Below, piece after piece: positions 32,736 to 40,766 of a DNA stretch of 64,000 nucleotides (within the stretch, counting starts at the first letter, position 1; the number at the start of each line of letters is the position of its first letter). The translations under genes and the position numbers were made by a program. The notes under the pieces are model-generated. The model was not told the origin of the DNA and did not search any database. It saw nothing but the letters and a program-made list of their open reading frames with translations. Source of the DNA: Rhizobium redzepovicii (GTDB lineage: Bacteria > Pseudomonadota > Alphaproteobacteria > Rhizobiales > Rhizobiaceae); contig NZ_JAILYH010000004.1 in assembly GCF_019793435.1 (NCBI RefSeq), forward strand, positions 1 through 64,000, in the 5' to 3' direction.

Positions 32736-34598
32736 GTGGCTACAGCGGCGGCTTGGTGGGCTGGTAGGTGGACGTGGCCTGAGGGCGGGCTGTCGCGACT
32801 GAGGGAAGGAGACTCCCGGTCGGGCCTTCTGGTGCTGTCGTCGCTGCTTGCGCTTGCGGCCGCATTCGCCTTCTATCTCGCGGGTCACGGCCCTGGATAT
32901 CGGTTAATCCTGGTGGGCTGCACCAGCCTGAGTCTGCTGTCCCTTTGCGTTGAAATCGCCAAGAAGCTGCAGAAAGAGGAATACGGTCTGGACCTGATCG
33001 CGGCCCTGGCCATGGGGTCCTCCTTATGGTTCGGCGAATATCTCGCCGGAGCGATCGTCGGCCTCATGTATTCCGGCGGTCAGTTTCTGGAGGCATACGC
33101 ACATCGTCGCGCCGACGAGGGGATGTCGGCTTTGCTGGCGCAAGTTCCGCGGACCGCCCTGCGGCTTGCCGGGAGTGGCTTCGAAGAAATTCCGATCGAG
33201 ACGGTCGCAGTCGGCGACGTGCTCCTGATACGCAAGGGAGACGTCGTACCGGCGGACGGGGCGCTTGTCGGCGAATTCGCAACGATCGACCAGGCGGTTT
33301 TAACCGGAGAGCCTTTCCCGGTGCGCATCGCCAAGGGTGGAAGCATTTCGAGTGGCGCTACGAACGATGGCGACGCGGTTGAAATCCGTGTTCTAAGCCG
33401 TGCCGAGGACAGCACCTATGCAGGAATAGTCAGACTCGTGGAAGCGTCGAAGCGATCCAAGGCGAAGCTGATGCGCCTGGCCGACCGGTTCTCGGTCTGG
33501 TTCCTGTTCGCTACGATCGCGGTCGCAGGACTATCGGCAATCTTGTCCGGAGACATGTCACGGATCGTGGCCGTGCTGGTCGTCGCCACGCCATGTCCGT
33601 TGATCTTAGCCGTACCCGTCGCACTTGCGGCCGGCACTTCAAAAGCCGCCAAGGAGGGCGTTCTGGTGAAGGGAGCGGGACCTCTTGAGGCCCTCGCCCA
33701 AGCCACCGTAGTAGTGTTCGACAAGACGGGGACGCTCACCGCAGGACAGCCCGAAGTCGGCGCGATAGACGGCCCGGAGCATCCAGACAGAATCCTGCGG
33801 CTGGCCGCCTCGCTGGACCAGGCGTCCGGCCATGTGGTCGGACGCGCGCTGGTGGACGAGGCGCATAGGCGTGGATTAGTGTTGACCCGCCCGTCGGGGG
33901 TGACCGAGACTGCGGGATCCGGGATCTCCGGAATCGTCGATGGCGTGCATGTCGACGTCGGAGGAGACACCTATTTCGGAGAGGTTCCGCCGTCCGGGCC
34001 GAACGGTTCAAGCAGCGCAATGCGTGTGAAGGTGCTCTTTGACGGCGCGTCGGCTGGCACGATCACGCTCGAAGACCGGCTTCGCAAAGACGCCGTCCAG
34101 CTCGTCAACCAGCTCAGGGCATCAGGGATTTCTCGAATAGTCCTCGCTTCCGGGGACGAGCTGCCTATCGCGACAGCCATAGCTCGCTCTCTGGGCCTGG
34201 ACGACGTCGCGGCGAGGCTCGATCCCGCAGACAAAGTCGCAGTCATCGAGAAGGAGCGCGTCCACGGGAGAGTTCTGATGGTCGGCGACGGAGTGAACGA
34301 CGCGCCAGCGCTGGCGGCAGCCGAAGTCGGAATCGCGGTGGGCGTCGAAAACCTTGCGGCGGCTGCGGAGGCTGCGGATATCGTGCTCGTCCGGGACGAC
34401 CTCACGCAGATAGTGAAGGCGATCGGCATCGCGCGTCGTTCACGCAAAATCGCGCTTCAGAGCATCTATACGGGTATAGGTCTCTCGCTCATCGCGATGG
34501 GGTTTGCGGGAGCGGGATACCTTCCGCCGGTTGGCGGCGCGTTGCTTCAGGAGGCCATCGACGTGGCGGTCATCCTCAACGCCCTTCGCGCCCTCTAA
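32736..34598 (+). CDS. heavy-metal P1B-type ATPase (620 aa)
   Basis: GTG start. No N-terminal CxxC metal-binding domain. The membrane CPx-type motif is TPCP (residues 285-288, ATPCPLILAVPVALA), not CPC/SPC/CPH; TPCP is the form I associate with the P1B-5 (Nia-type Fe/Ni) group. The phosphorylation site is FDKTGTLTAG (D329) and the hinge GDGVNDAPAL. The usual HP dipeptide of the N-domain reads GHV (LDQASGHVVG), so the Pro is absent. There is no C-terminal hemerythrin-like domain. Metal is uncertain (Fe2+, Ni2+, Co2+ or Zn2+). The 3' end overlaps the convergent Usp gene by 4 bp. Confidence 0.87.
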   Translation: MATAAAWWAGRWTWPEGGLSRLREGDSRSGLLVLSSLLALAAAFAFYLAGHGPGYRLILVGCTSLSLLSLCVEIAKKLQKEEYGLDLIAALAMGSSLWFGEYLAGAIVGLMYSGGQFLEAYAHRRADEGMSALLAQVPRTALRLAGSGFEEIPIETVAVGDVLLIRKGDVVPADGALVGEFATIDQAVLTGEPFPVRIAKGGSISSGATNDGDAVEIRVLSRAEDSTYAGIVRLVEASKRSKAKLMRLADRFSVWFLFATIAVAGLSAILSGDMSRIVAVLVVATPCPLILAVPVALAAGTSKAAKEGVLVKGAGPLEALAQATVVVFDKTGTLTAGQPEVGAIDGPEHPDRILRLAASLDQASGHVVGRALVDEAHRRGLVLTRPSGVTETAGSGISGIVDGVHVDVGGDTYFGEVPPSGPNGSSSAMRVKVLFDGASAGTITLEDRLRKDAVQLVNQLRASGISRIVLASGDELPIATAIARSLGLDDVAARLDPADKVAVIEKERVHGRVLMVGDGVNDAPALAAAEVGIAVGVENLAAAAEAADIVLVRDDLTQIVKAIGIARRSRKIALQSIYTGIGLSLIAMGFAGAGYLPPVGGALLQEAIDVAVILNALRAL

Positions 34599-35416
34599 TG
34601 GGCGAGAAGCGCTGGTAGCTCGGCCTTGACGAGCAGTTCCCGAGTGACGCCGCCGAGGATGAATTCACGAAGCCGGGAATGGCCAAATCCGCCCGCGACC
34701 AGAAGGTCCGCTTTTCGTTCCAGCGCGGCCGATTGGATGGCAGCGGTCGCGGTCTCTCCACCTGCCTGAATCGATACGTCTTCCACTTCGAATCCCGAGT
34801 GCTTCAAAGAAGAGATCAGTAGCGAGCGGTTCGCCTCGTCGATCTCCTTGTCGTCGGTGATCGAGATGACCTGCACCTTGGTCGCGCGTTCGATGAAAAA
34901 GCGGGCGCAGGATAGGGCACGTGCTGCGGTGGCGCTGCCGTCCCAGGCAACGGCGATCGTGTCCACGCGAGAGCAGACGCTGGTGGCGGGAAACAGTACG
35001 ATAGGACGGCCGCTCCCGAACAGCAGCGTCTCGGAAAACTGGCGGGACAGTTCCGAGGCCTCGACGATGGAGAGGTCGTGACACCTGGCGATTTCGGAAA
35101 AACGTTCGTAGACGAACGGCTCCGTGGCCTCGAATCCATGGATTCGCACTTCGACGCCAGTCTCCGAAACAGCGTGATCGAGATGTTCCCGCAACAAAGT
35201 CCCGCTGTGCCGGCTATTCCCCTCTGCTTGTTCCCGCCATGTGTCGACATCGATAAAAGTGGGAAAGGGCTGATGGACCTGGGGGATCCGGACTTGCGGG
35301 ATGCTGGCGACGAGATCGGCGTCGTTCTGCCGAGCGAGGCCGATAGCATTGTCGACTATGGTGAAGGAACTGGGGTCGGGATAGGTCGATAACGGGAGAT
35401 GGAACTGCGGCTTCAT
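34595..35416 (-). CDS. tandem universal stress protein (273 aa)
   Basis: Two Usp folds: the N-terminal half is degenerate, and the C-terminal half carries the ATP-binding signature GGFGHSRLREFILGGVTREL (G-x2-G-x9-G-T type). Typical of Usp proteins in oxygen-limitation regulons. Divergent from the flavin-reductase-like gene across 129 bp, where a FixK-type site (35471-35484) lies. Confidence 0.9.
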   Translation of the reverse strand: MKPQFHLPLSTYPDPSSFTIVDNAIGLARQNDADLVASIPQVRIPQVHQPFPTFIDVDTWREQAEGNSRHSGTLLREHLDHAVSETGVEVRIHGFEATEPFVYERFSEIARCHDLSIVEASELSRQFSETLLFGSGRPIVLFPATSVCSRVDTIAVAWDGSATAARALSCARFFIERATKVQVISITDDKEIDEANRSLLISSLKHSGFEVEDVSIQAGGETATAAIQSAALERKADLLVAGGFGHSRLREFILGGVTRELLVKAELPALLAH

Positions 35417-35470
35417 GCTGGCCTCCTGAGGTTAAACAGCCGTCATGATGCCTGCCGCGGAGAGAGTTCG

Positions 35471-35484
35471 CATTGCGCTTTGTC
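35471..35484. promoter_or_regulatory. FixK-type box between usp and PPOX-like gene
   Basis: TTGCGCTTTGTCAA (minus strand TTGACAAAGCGCAA) fits TTG(A/C)-N6-(T/G)CAA. It is 54 bp upstream of the Usp start and 61 bp upstream of the PPOX-like start. Confidence 0.5.
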
Positions 35485-35545
35485 AAGGCCGCGGCGCAAC
35501 GAAGCTCCTATGATCTTGCCTTCATTAAAGCTGGAGGACACGGCC

Positions 35546-36004
35546 ATGACGATCAAGCTGACGGAGATCAACCCCGGTGAGTGCTACCGGATCCTTGAGA
35601 ACGAGCGCTTCGGTCATCTCGCCTGCTGCAAGGATGGGCAGCCTTACGTGGCGGCGATCTATTTCGCCTTTTCCAGCGGGGTTGCCTATAGCTTCACCAT
35701 GCCCGGCAAGAAGCTCGACTGGATGCGGGGAAACGACAAGGTCTGCCTTCACGTCGAGCAGCGTTCGAGCGCAGGCGGGTGGACGAGCGTCGTTGTCGAA
35801 GGCAGGTTCGAGGAGTTTCCTGACAGCGACGCGCGACGAAGCGAAAGGCTCCATGCATGGTCGCTTCTCCAAAAGTATTCGGACTGGTGGGAGATCGGCT
35901 CCATGAAGCCCCACGAGCTCCCCATGCTCGACGGCTCTCCTCACGTCTTCTACGGGATCGTCGTAACGGCCGTGTCGGGTCGAAGCGCAGTCAGGACGGA
36001 ATGA
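35546..36004 (+). CDS. pyridoxamine 5'-phosphate oxidase-like flavin-binding protein (152 aa)
   Basis: PNPOx-like split-barrel protein. Typical features are the N-terminal CYRILENERFGHLACCKDGQ, PYVAAIYFAFSSGVAYSFTM and KVCLHVEQRSSAGGWTSVVV. Such proteins bind FMN, F420 or haem and include nitroreductase-like and heme-utilisation members; this one resembles the small stress-associated group. GGAGG precedes ATG 35546. Possible FixK control from the shared divergent promoter. Confidence 0.85.
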   Translation: MTIKLTEINPGECYRILENERFGHLACCKDGQPYVAAIYFAFSSGVAYSFTMPGKKLDWMRGNDKVCLHVEQRSSAGGWTSVVVEGRFEEFPDSDARRSERLHAWSLLQKYSDWWEIGSMKPHELPMLDGSPHVFYGIVVTAVSGRSAVRTE

Positions 36005-36403
36005 CCGACGATCCTCGCGCTGATTCCACATCCCGCAAACGGAGCACCACATGCCAATTCCCTCAGCCTGCATCGCAGCGAAACGCTCAACGCCGACCTC
36101 CCGCCCATTGTTAGCAAGCGGTTCCTGATCCAAGTCACTACGGATTTGACGGCGTCCGCCGCGCGACGGGGCTACGATACTGTGAATTCCTGGCTCGACT
36201 TGTCGGCAGCATCGACAACGGTGATGCGGTCGAGGTCCTTTCGGACGACGTTGAGAGCGAGCTGGAGCAGTATCCCAGGGAGGCGGCGCGGCTATGCGAG
36301 GCCGGGTCAAGAACGTTGTCGCACGCCGCCGAACTGTATTGTGACGCCGCCTCCTGTCAGGTTAGCGAGGCTGAAGCGAAGACTGTCGTGTGAAGCGCGG
36401 GGC
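36005..36403. other. region without a confident gene; open frame 36115-36393 lacking a start
   Basis: The only coding-like signal is a plus-strand frame from 36115 (after a TAG) to a TGA at 36391-36393. It reads ...HYGFDGVRRATGLRYCEFLA...CEAGSRTLSHAAELYCDAAS.... It has coding-like composition but no ATG/GTG/TTG at its head. It may be the 3' part of a broken gene. A short frame from the ATG at 36001 (37 codons, overlapping the previous stop) looks like noise. Confidence 0.35.
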
Positions 36404-36814
36404 TTACCGGGTCGTTCGCAAGACGAGCACGGAGCATGGTGCACGCTGCACGACATGGTCCACGACCGAGCCGAAGACTCGGTCGAGCACGTCGTCTCGG
36501 TGAGAGGCGATCACAACGAGATCGGCGGCGATCTCCTTCGCGATGGCGATGATGACCTGAGACGGGTTGCCCGCGCGGACGCGTATCAAAGCAGGAGTGT
36601 TGGTCGACCGCAAAGCTTCCGAAAGTCTGCTCTCGGCGGCGGCCATCACATCGACCGCCCAATCGTCCGGCGCGGCAGACAAAGGCAGACCCTCAACCGC
36701 GTGAATGAGGTGGAGGCTTCCGTTGGGCGCGAGCTGCGCGCGGGCCGTTTCGACGAGCTGTAGCATGCGTTGCCGGGATCCTCGGCCGATGGCGCAGACG
36801 ATGGTGGCGAACAT
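36404..36814 (-). CDS. universal stress protein, single domain (136 aa)
   Basis: Compact UspA fold: starts MFATIVCAIGRGSRQRM, C-terminal part VVIASHRDDVLDRVFGSVVD then HVVQRAPCSVLVLRT. The canonical G-x2-G-x9-G-(S/T) is present only in part (SHRDDVLDRVFGS), so ATP binding may be weak. Immediately downstream of the 99-aa hypothetical gene (1 bp gap), therefore in one operon with it. Confidence 0.85.
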   Translation of the reverse strand: MFATIVCAIGRGSRQRMLQLVETARAQLAPNGSLHLIHAVEGLPLSAAPDDWAVDVMAAAESRLSEALRSTNTPALIRVRAGNPSQVIIAIAKEIAADLVVIASHRDDVLDRVFGSVVDHVVQRAPCSVLVLRTTR

Positions 36815-36815
36815 G

Positions 36816-37115
36816 TCAGTATATGTCCTTTCCAGATAGGCTGACGAACTCGGTCGTCAGGCCATCGTCATGCGCTTCCTTGAGAAGCCGATCGGCGCTC
36901 ATGATGTCGAGACACATGGTGCCAGTGAAGGATTGCCGGAGCGCGCAGCAAAAATGGTCTCTCGCCCACGCCTCGCCTCGCGGCGTCACTGCTGTCACCT
37001 CCCAGCGATCCTCGTCTCGACGTCCGAGAACAAGGTCTGCGCACGTTCGCTCGACCGGAGGAATGGTCGTGGCTATGTCGGTTGCTGTCTTGCGTGCCTC
37101 TTCTTGTTCGCGCAT
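36816..37115 (-). CDS. hypothetical protein (99 aa)
   Basis: Starts MREQEEARKTATDIATTIPP with AAAGGAG upstream; ends LTTEFVSLSGKDIY. Contains three Cys (CADLVLG, FCCALRQ, MCLDIM) but no recognisable domain. First gene of a two-gene unit with the single-domain Usp. Two FixK-type boxes (37184, 37207) lie in the divergent gap to the alcohol dehydrogenase gene, so low-oxygen expression is plausible. Confidence 0.6.
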   Translation of the reverse strand: MREQEEARKTATDIATTIPPVERTCADLVLGRRDEDRWEVTAVTPRGEAWARDHFCCALRQSFTGTMCLDIMSADRLLKEAHDDGLTTEFVSLSGKDIY

Positions 37116-37183
37116 GTCCGTCTCCTTTGGATGAGGTCGTGGCGCTGTGTCCACGAGCCTATCTGCTCTAAGACAATCGGTCT

Positions 37184-37197
37184 TTGACGAGTATCAA
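37184..37197. promoter_or_regulatory. FixK-type box (1 of 2) in the adh divergent promoter
   Basis: TTGACGAGTATCAA, TTGA-N6-TCAA; nearer to the leftward gene (69 bp from ATG 37115). Confidence 0.55.
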
Positions 37198-37206
37198 TCC
37201 GGATGT

Positions 37207-37220
37207 TTGACCGGGATCAA
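37207..37220. promoter_or_regulatory. FixK-type box (2 of 2) in the adh divergent promoter
   Basis: TTGACCGGGATCAA, identical to the site at 32232; 59 bp upstream of GTG 37280. The paired boxes suggest one per divergent promoter. Confidence 0.6.
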
Positions 37221-37279
37221 GCCGGGGCCCGGTAGGTGGTGATACGACTATAGCGATGCCCATGCCGATGGAGGGAAAC

Positions 37280-38263
37280 GTGAGGGCCATGGTACTGGAA
37301 GAGGTGGGGCAGCCGCTCCGTCTAGTGGAGCGGCCGGACCCGCCAGCGTCGCCCGGCCACGTCGTCGTCAAGGTGGAGGCCTGCGGCGTCTGCCGGACGG
37401 ACCTTCACGTCTGCGACGGAGACCTCTCCCAGCCAAAGCTTCCCCTCGTTCCGGGGCATGAGATTGTGGGAACCGTGATCGCAGCGGGCGAGGGCGTTCC
37501 TCGTCGTCTTATCGGTCGAAAAGTCGGGGTACCCTGGCTGGGCCACACCTGCGGCCACTGCCCATATTGCCGACAGGGTCGCGAGAATCTTTGCGACGCC
37601 CCCGGCTTCACCGGCTACTCGATCGACGGCGGCTTCGCGACGCATGCGGTCGTCGAGGCGGGCTACGCGTTCGAACTGCCTAACGATACGGACTCGGTGG
37701 CGACCGCGCCTCTTCTCTGCGCTGGCCTCATCGGGTGGCGATCCTTGAAGATGGCGGGCGAGGGGAGGACGATCGGCATCTACGGGTTCGGCGCGGCCGC
37801 CCACATCCTCGTGCAGGTGTGCAAGCATCGGAGCCAGAGCGTCTATGCGTTCGTGCGTCCTGGAGACCAGGCTGGGCGGAAGTTCGCGCTTGATCTTGGC
37901 GCCGTCTGGGCCGGGTTCTCCGGTGAGAGGCCGCCGGTGCCCCTCGACGCCGCCATCATCTTCGCGCCGGCCGGCGAGCTCGTGCCGATGGCGCTCGACG
38001 TAGTGCGGAAGGGCGGAACGGTGGTCTGCGGCGGCATCCACATGTCAGACATCCCGAGCATGCCCTACCGTCTGCTCTGGGGCGAGCGGCGGGTCGTTTC
38101 GGTGGCGAACCTGACGCGGGGCGACGGGGAGGAATTCTTCTCGATCGCGAAGGCGGCCGAGGTCAGATGCGTGACCATCGTCTACGCGCTTGAACATGCA
38201 AACGAGGCTCTCGACGACCTGCGGGCAGGCCGCATCAACGGCGCAGCCATCATCGTGCCATAG
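37280..38263 (+). CDS. zinc-dependent alcohol dehydrogenase (MDR family)
   Basis: 327 aa from GTG 37280. Catalytic zinc site GVCRTDLHVCDGD with GHEIVG (Cys, His, Glu); structural zinc Cys cluster CGHCPYCRQGRENLC; Rossmann region GIYGFGAAAHILVQVC (the GxGxxG is altered to GFGAAA). It resembles AdhA/AdhP-like propanol-preferring dehydrogenases. The start is uncertain: homologues usually begin M-(R/K)-A-M-V-L, matching GTG 37280 with GGAGGG 4 nt upstream; ATG 37256 is also in frame. Probably NADH-linked alcohol/aldehyde conversion under oxygen limitation. Confidence 0.88.
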   Translation: MRAMVLEEVGQPLRLVERPDPPASPGHVVVKVEACGVCRTDLHVCDGDLSQPKLPLVPGHEIVGTVIAAGEGVPRRLIGRKVGVPWLGHTCGHCPYCRQGRENLCDAPGFTGYSIDGGFATHAVVEAGYAFELPNDTDSVATAPLLCAGLIGWRSLKMAGEGRTIGIYGFGAAAHILVQVCKHRSQSVYAFVRPGDQAGRKFALDLGAVWAGFSGERPPVPLDAAIIFAPAGELVPMALDVVRKGGTVVCGGIHMSDIPSMPYRLLWGERRVVSVANLTRGDGEEFFSIAKAAEVRCVTIVYALEHANEALDDLRAGRINGAAIIVP

Positions 38264-38275
38264 CCGCCATCCGCG

Positions 38276-38289
38276 TTGACGAGGATCAA
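38276..38289. promoter_or_regulatory. FixK-type box upstream of degP-like gene
   Basis: TTGACGAGGATCAA; 82 bp upstream of ATG 38372 and 12 bp after the adh stop. Confidence 0.6.
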
Positions 38290-38371
38290 TGCGGATCGAT
38301 CGGGCAAAACGGAAGCTTCTTCGTCAAGACGTCCGTCGACAACCGGCGGCGCTTCCGCGAGGAGATCAGAG

Positions 38372-39727
38372 ATGTCGCGTTCGTTGCTAGCCCTGGGGGC
38401 GCTCTTCATCGCAGGTGAGAGCCTGTTGTCGGCTCCCGCCGTTGCAAACAGCCTGTCGCTCGCGCCCATGCTCCAGCGTGTCGTGCCGAGCGTCGTCAGC
38501 ATCTCGGTGCAGGGCAAGGAACTCGACGACGCGGATGCGACGCTCGCCGATCCCTTCTACAGAAAGTTTTTCGGACTACCTGACGACGCCGCGCCGGCAG
38601 AGAACGGCTTCCAATCGGCCGGCTCGGGTGTCGTCATCGACGAGGTCCACGGCTACATCGTCACCAACCAACATGTCATAGCAAGCGCCTCGAAAATCGA
38701 GGTGGCGCTCTCCGATGGCCGACGCTTCAAAGCGAAACTCGTCGGCGCCGATCCCGAGACGGATGTCGCCGTCGTTCAAATTCCACCCGATCATCTTGTT
38801 CATGCCGATTTTGGAAGCGCGTCCTCGCTCCATGTCGGCGACGTCGTCGTGGCAATCGGAAATCCCTTCGGCCTGGGCCAGACCGCCACTATGGGCATCG
38901 TCAGCGCGCTTGGACGCCGGGCCGTGGGATCGGAGGGGTACGAAGGATTCATTCAGACGGACGCTTCGACAAATCCCGGCAACTCGGGCGGCGCACTTGT
39001 AAACGAGGACGGCGTCGTCGTCGGGATCAACAGCGCGATCATCGGGCCGGCCGGCGGAAGCATCGGCATTGGTTTTGCAGTGCCCGCCGAGACCGTCGGC
39101 ATCGTGATGCGGCAGCTCATCCTGACCGGCAAGCTGGTACGCGGCGAGGTGGGACTGGTCACGCAGGACCTGACGCCCGGTCTTGCAAAAGCGTTCGGCG
39201 TGGATGAAGAGCCGGGGGCGCTCGTCAGCGAAGTCCGGCCCGGTTCGCCGGCTGCGAATGCAGGAATTCAGCCGGGCGACGTCGTCCGAATGGTCGACGG
39301 AAGGACAGTGCGCGGCGCGTCCGACGTACGCAGGCTTGTGGGATCGCTACCATTGCAGTCCAAGCCATCCTTCCAGATCGATCGCGCCAGCCGAAGGATA
39401 GAGGTCTTTCCTGAGGTATCCGCCGCACCGGTCGCCGAACCGGCCGCTCCTCGTACCATCCATATCTCCCGTGGCCCTCTCGCCGACGTCGAGATGGCGA
39501 ACTCCCCCGACGGTCTCGGCGCGCGCGTCGTCGTCGCGACGGAGGGCTCGGTCGCTGCACAGGCCGGCCTGCAGCCGGACGACGTTATCGTCGCTGTCGA
39601 CCAGCAGCCGGTGACCGACGTCGGGCAACTTCTCGCAATTCTCTTGAAGGAGCATGCCCGCGCTCTCATCACCGTCGTGAGGAACGGCCACCGCCTCTTC
39701 GTGGCCACCGACGTGCAGACTCAGTAG
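38372..39727 (+). CDS. DegP/DegQ-type periplasmic serine endoprotease (451 aa)
   Basis: Signal peptide MSRSLLALGALFIAGESLLS; trypsin-like domain with catalytic His (VTNQHVIA), Asp (PETDVAVVQI) and Ser (NPGNSGGALV); two PDZ domains (about residues 245-335 and 360-445). Periplasmic protein quality control. GAGGAG precedes ATG 38372; a longer in-frame version starting at 38276 would begin inside the FixK-type box and is rejected. Likely low-oxygen-induced paralogue of the housekeeping DegP. Confidence 0.92.
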   Translation: MSRSLLALGALFIAGESLLSAPAVANSLSLAPMLQRVVPSVVSISVQGKELDDADATLADPFYRKFFGLPDDAAPAENGFQSAGSGVVIDEVHGYIVTNQHVIASASKIEVALSDGRRFKAKLVGADPETDVAVVQIPPDHLVHADFGSASSLHVGDVVVAIGNPFGLGQTATMGIVSALGRRAVGSEGYEGFIQTDASTNPGNSGGALVNEDGVVVGINSAIIGPAGGSIGIGFAVPAETVGIVMRQLILTGKLVRGEVGLVTQDLTPGLAKAFGVDEEPGALVSEVRPGSPAANAGIQPGDVVRMVDGRTVRGASDVRRLVGSLPLQSKPSFQIDRASRRIEVFPEVSAAPVAEPAAPRTIHISRGPLADVEMANSPDGLGARVVVATEGSVAAQAGLQPDDVIVAVDQQPVTDVGQLLAILLKEHARALITVVRNGHRLFVATDVQTQ

Positions 39728-39779
39728 CGAGTTCGCAGACGATGTTCGGTCCGCTGAGATCTCAAGGTCGCTCACCTGC

Positions 39780-39793
39780 TTGATGAAGATCAA
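39780..39793. promoter_or_regulatory. FixK-type box (perfect) upstream of BON gene
   Basis: TTGATGAAGATCAA: perfect TTGAT-N4-ATCAA, 58 bp upstream of ATG 39852. Confidence 0.65.
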
Positions 39794-39851
39794 AGACGGA
39801 ATTCTACGGCACGGGCACGATCGGCACGTCGCAAACCTGAAGGAGGTTGTC

Positions 39852-40499
39852 ATGAACGACATTCAACTCAGACAGAACATTCTTGACGAAATGGAATTCG
39901 AGCCCAGCATCGACGCGGCTGATATCGGCGTCGCGGTCGACAGCGGGATTGTAACCCTGACGGGTCATGTGCGCACCTACGCGGAGAAGGAAGCCGCCGA
40001 GCGAGTAGTTCGTCGCGTCAAGGGCGTGCGCGGAATTGCTGCCGAAATTGAAGTGCGGATCTTCGGACCCAAGGAAACAGACGACGACGACATCGCCCGG
40101 CGAGCTGTCAAAATGCTCGACTGGAACGTTTCCGTGCCAAAGGATTCCGTGCAGGTGCGGGTTCTCACAGGGTGGGTGACCCTGCGGGGCGAGGTCGAGT
40201 GGCAATATCAAAAGAACGCGGCTTACGACGCAGTGCGCGATCTCGCCGGCGTGGTGGGGGTATCCAATCTCGTGGAGCTGAAGCCCCGCGTTACGGCCGT
40301 GGATGTCAAGAAGCGCATAGAGGATGCGTTTCAGCGCGACGCCGCTCTTGACGCCGATGCAATTAGGATCGATGTGAAAGGCAGAAAGGTTATCCTCTCA
40401 GGCAAGGTGAAGACCTGGTCGGAACGGCAGGCGGCGGAACGCGCTGCATGGTCCGCTCCGGGGATCAGCACTCTCGACGATCGGCTGACGGTCGGGTGA
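39852..40499 (+). CDS. triple BON-domain protein (215 aa)
   Basis: Three BON repeats (residues ~5-70, 78-145, 150-215), each with the V-x-L-x-G-x-V signature (VTLTGHVRTYAEKEAAERV; VTLRGEVEWQYQKNAAYDAV; VILSGKVKTWSERQAAERAA). No signal peptide, so a cytoplasmic OsmY/Kbp-like osmotic or K+-linked stress protein is possible. AAGGAGG precedes the ATG. Close paralogue of the gene at 45494-46141, same length and domain order. Confidence 0.88.
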   Translation: MNDIQLRQNILDEMEFEPSIDAADIGVAVDSGIVTLTGHVRTYAEKEAAERVVRRVKGVRGIAAEIEVRIFGPKETDDDDIARRAVKMLDWNVSVPKDSVQVRVLTGWVTLRGEVEWQYQKNAAYDAVRDLAGVVGVSNLVELKPRVTAVDVKKRIEDAFQRDAALDADAIRIDVKGRKVILSGKVKTWSERQAAERAAWSAPGISTLDDRLTVG

Positions 40500-40550
40500 T
40501 CGAATATCGTGGGCTGCTAGACGTTAGCCGCTCCGCCTACATTCAGCAGC

Positions 40551-40573
40551 AAGGGCGCCGCTGAGCGCCCTTT
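40551..40573 (+). terminator. hairpin between convergent BON and hFixL genes
   Basis: AAGGGCGC-CGCTGA-GCGCCCTT with TTT at 40571-40573: 8-bp stem, 6-nt loop, short T run. Placed 52 bp after the BON stop. Confidence 0.5.
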
Positions 40574-40766
40574 GCATAGCCTCAAATTTCCGAGATCGAC
40601 TTGCGCGCAAATCTCGTCTCCGAAATTCCGTGCTTGCCAATGCAGAGCCTCCGTCGCGAGTGCAGGGAAACCTTTGTTGTTCTTGGAGAACGGCCTTGGG
40701 CGGGGACGTAGCCCGCGGGATCTTCCGCGAAGACAGACATGCGCCTCGACGCCGTCCGCGCCGCGT

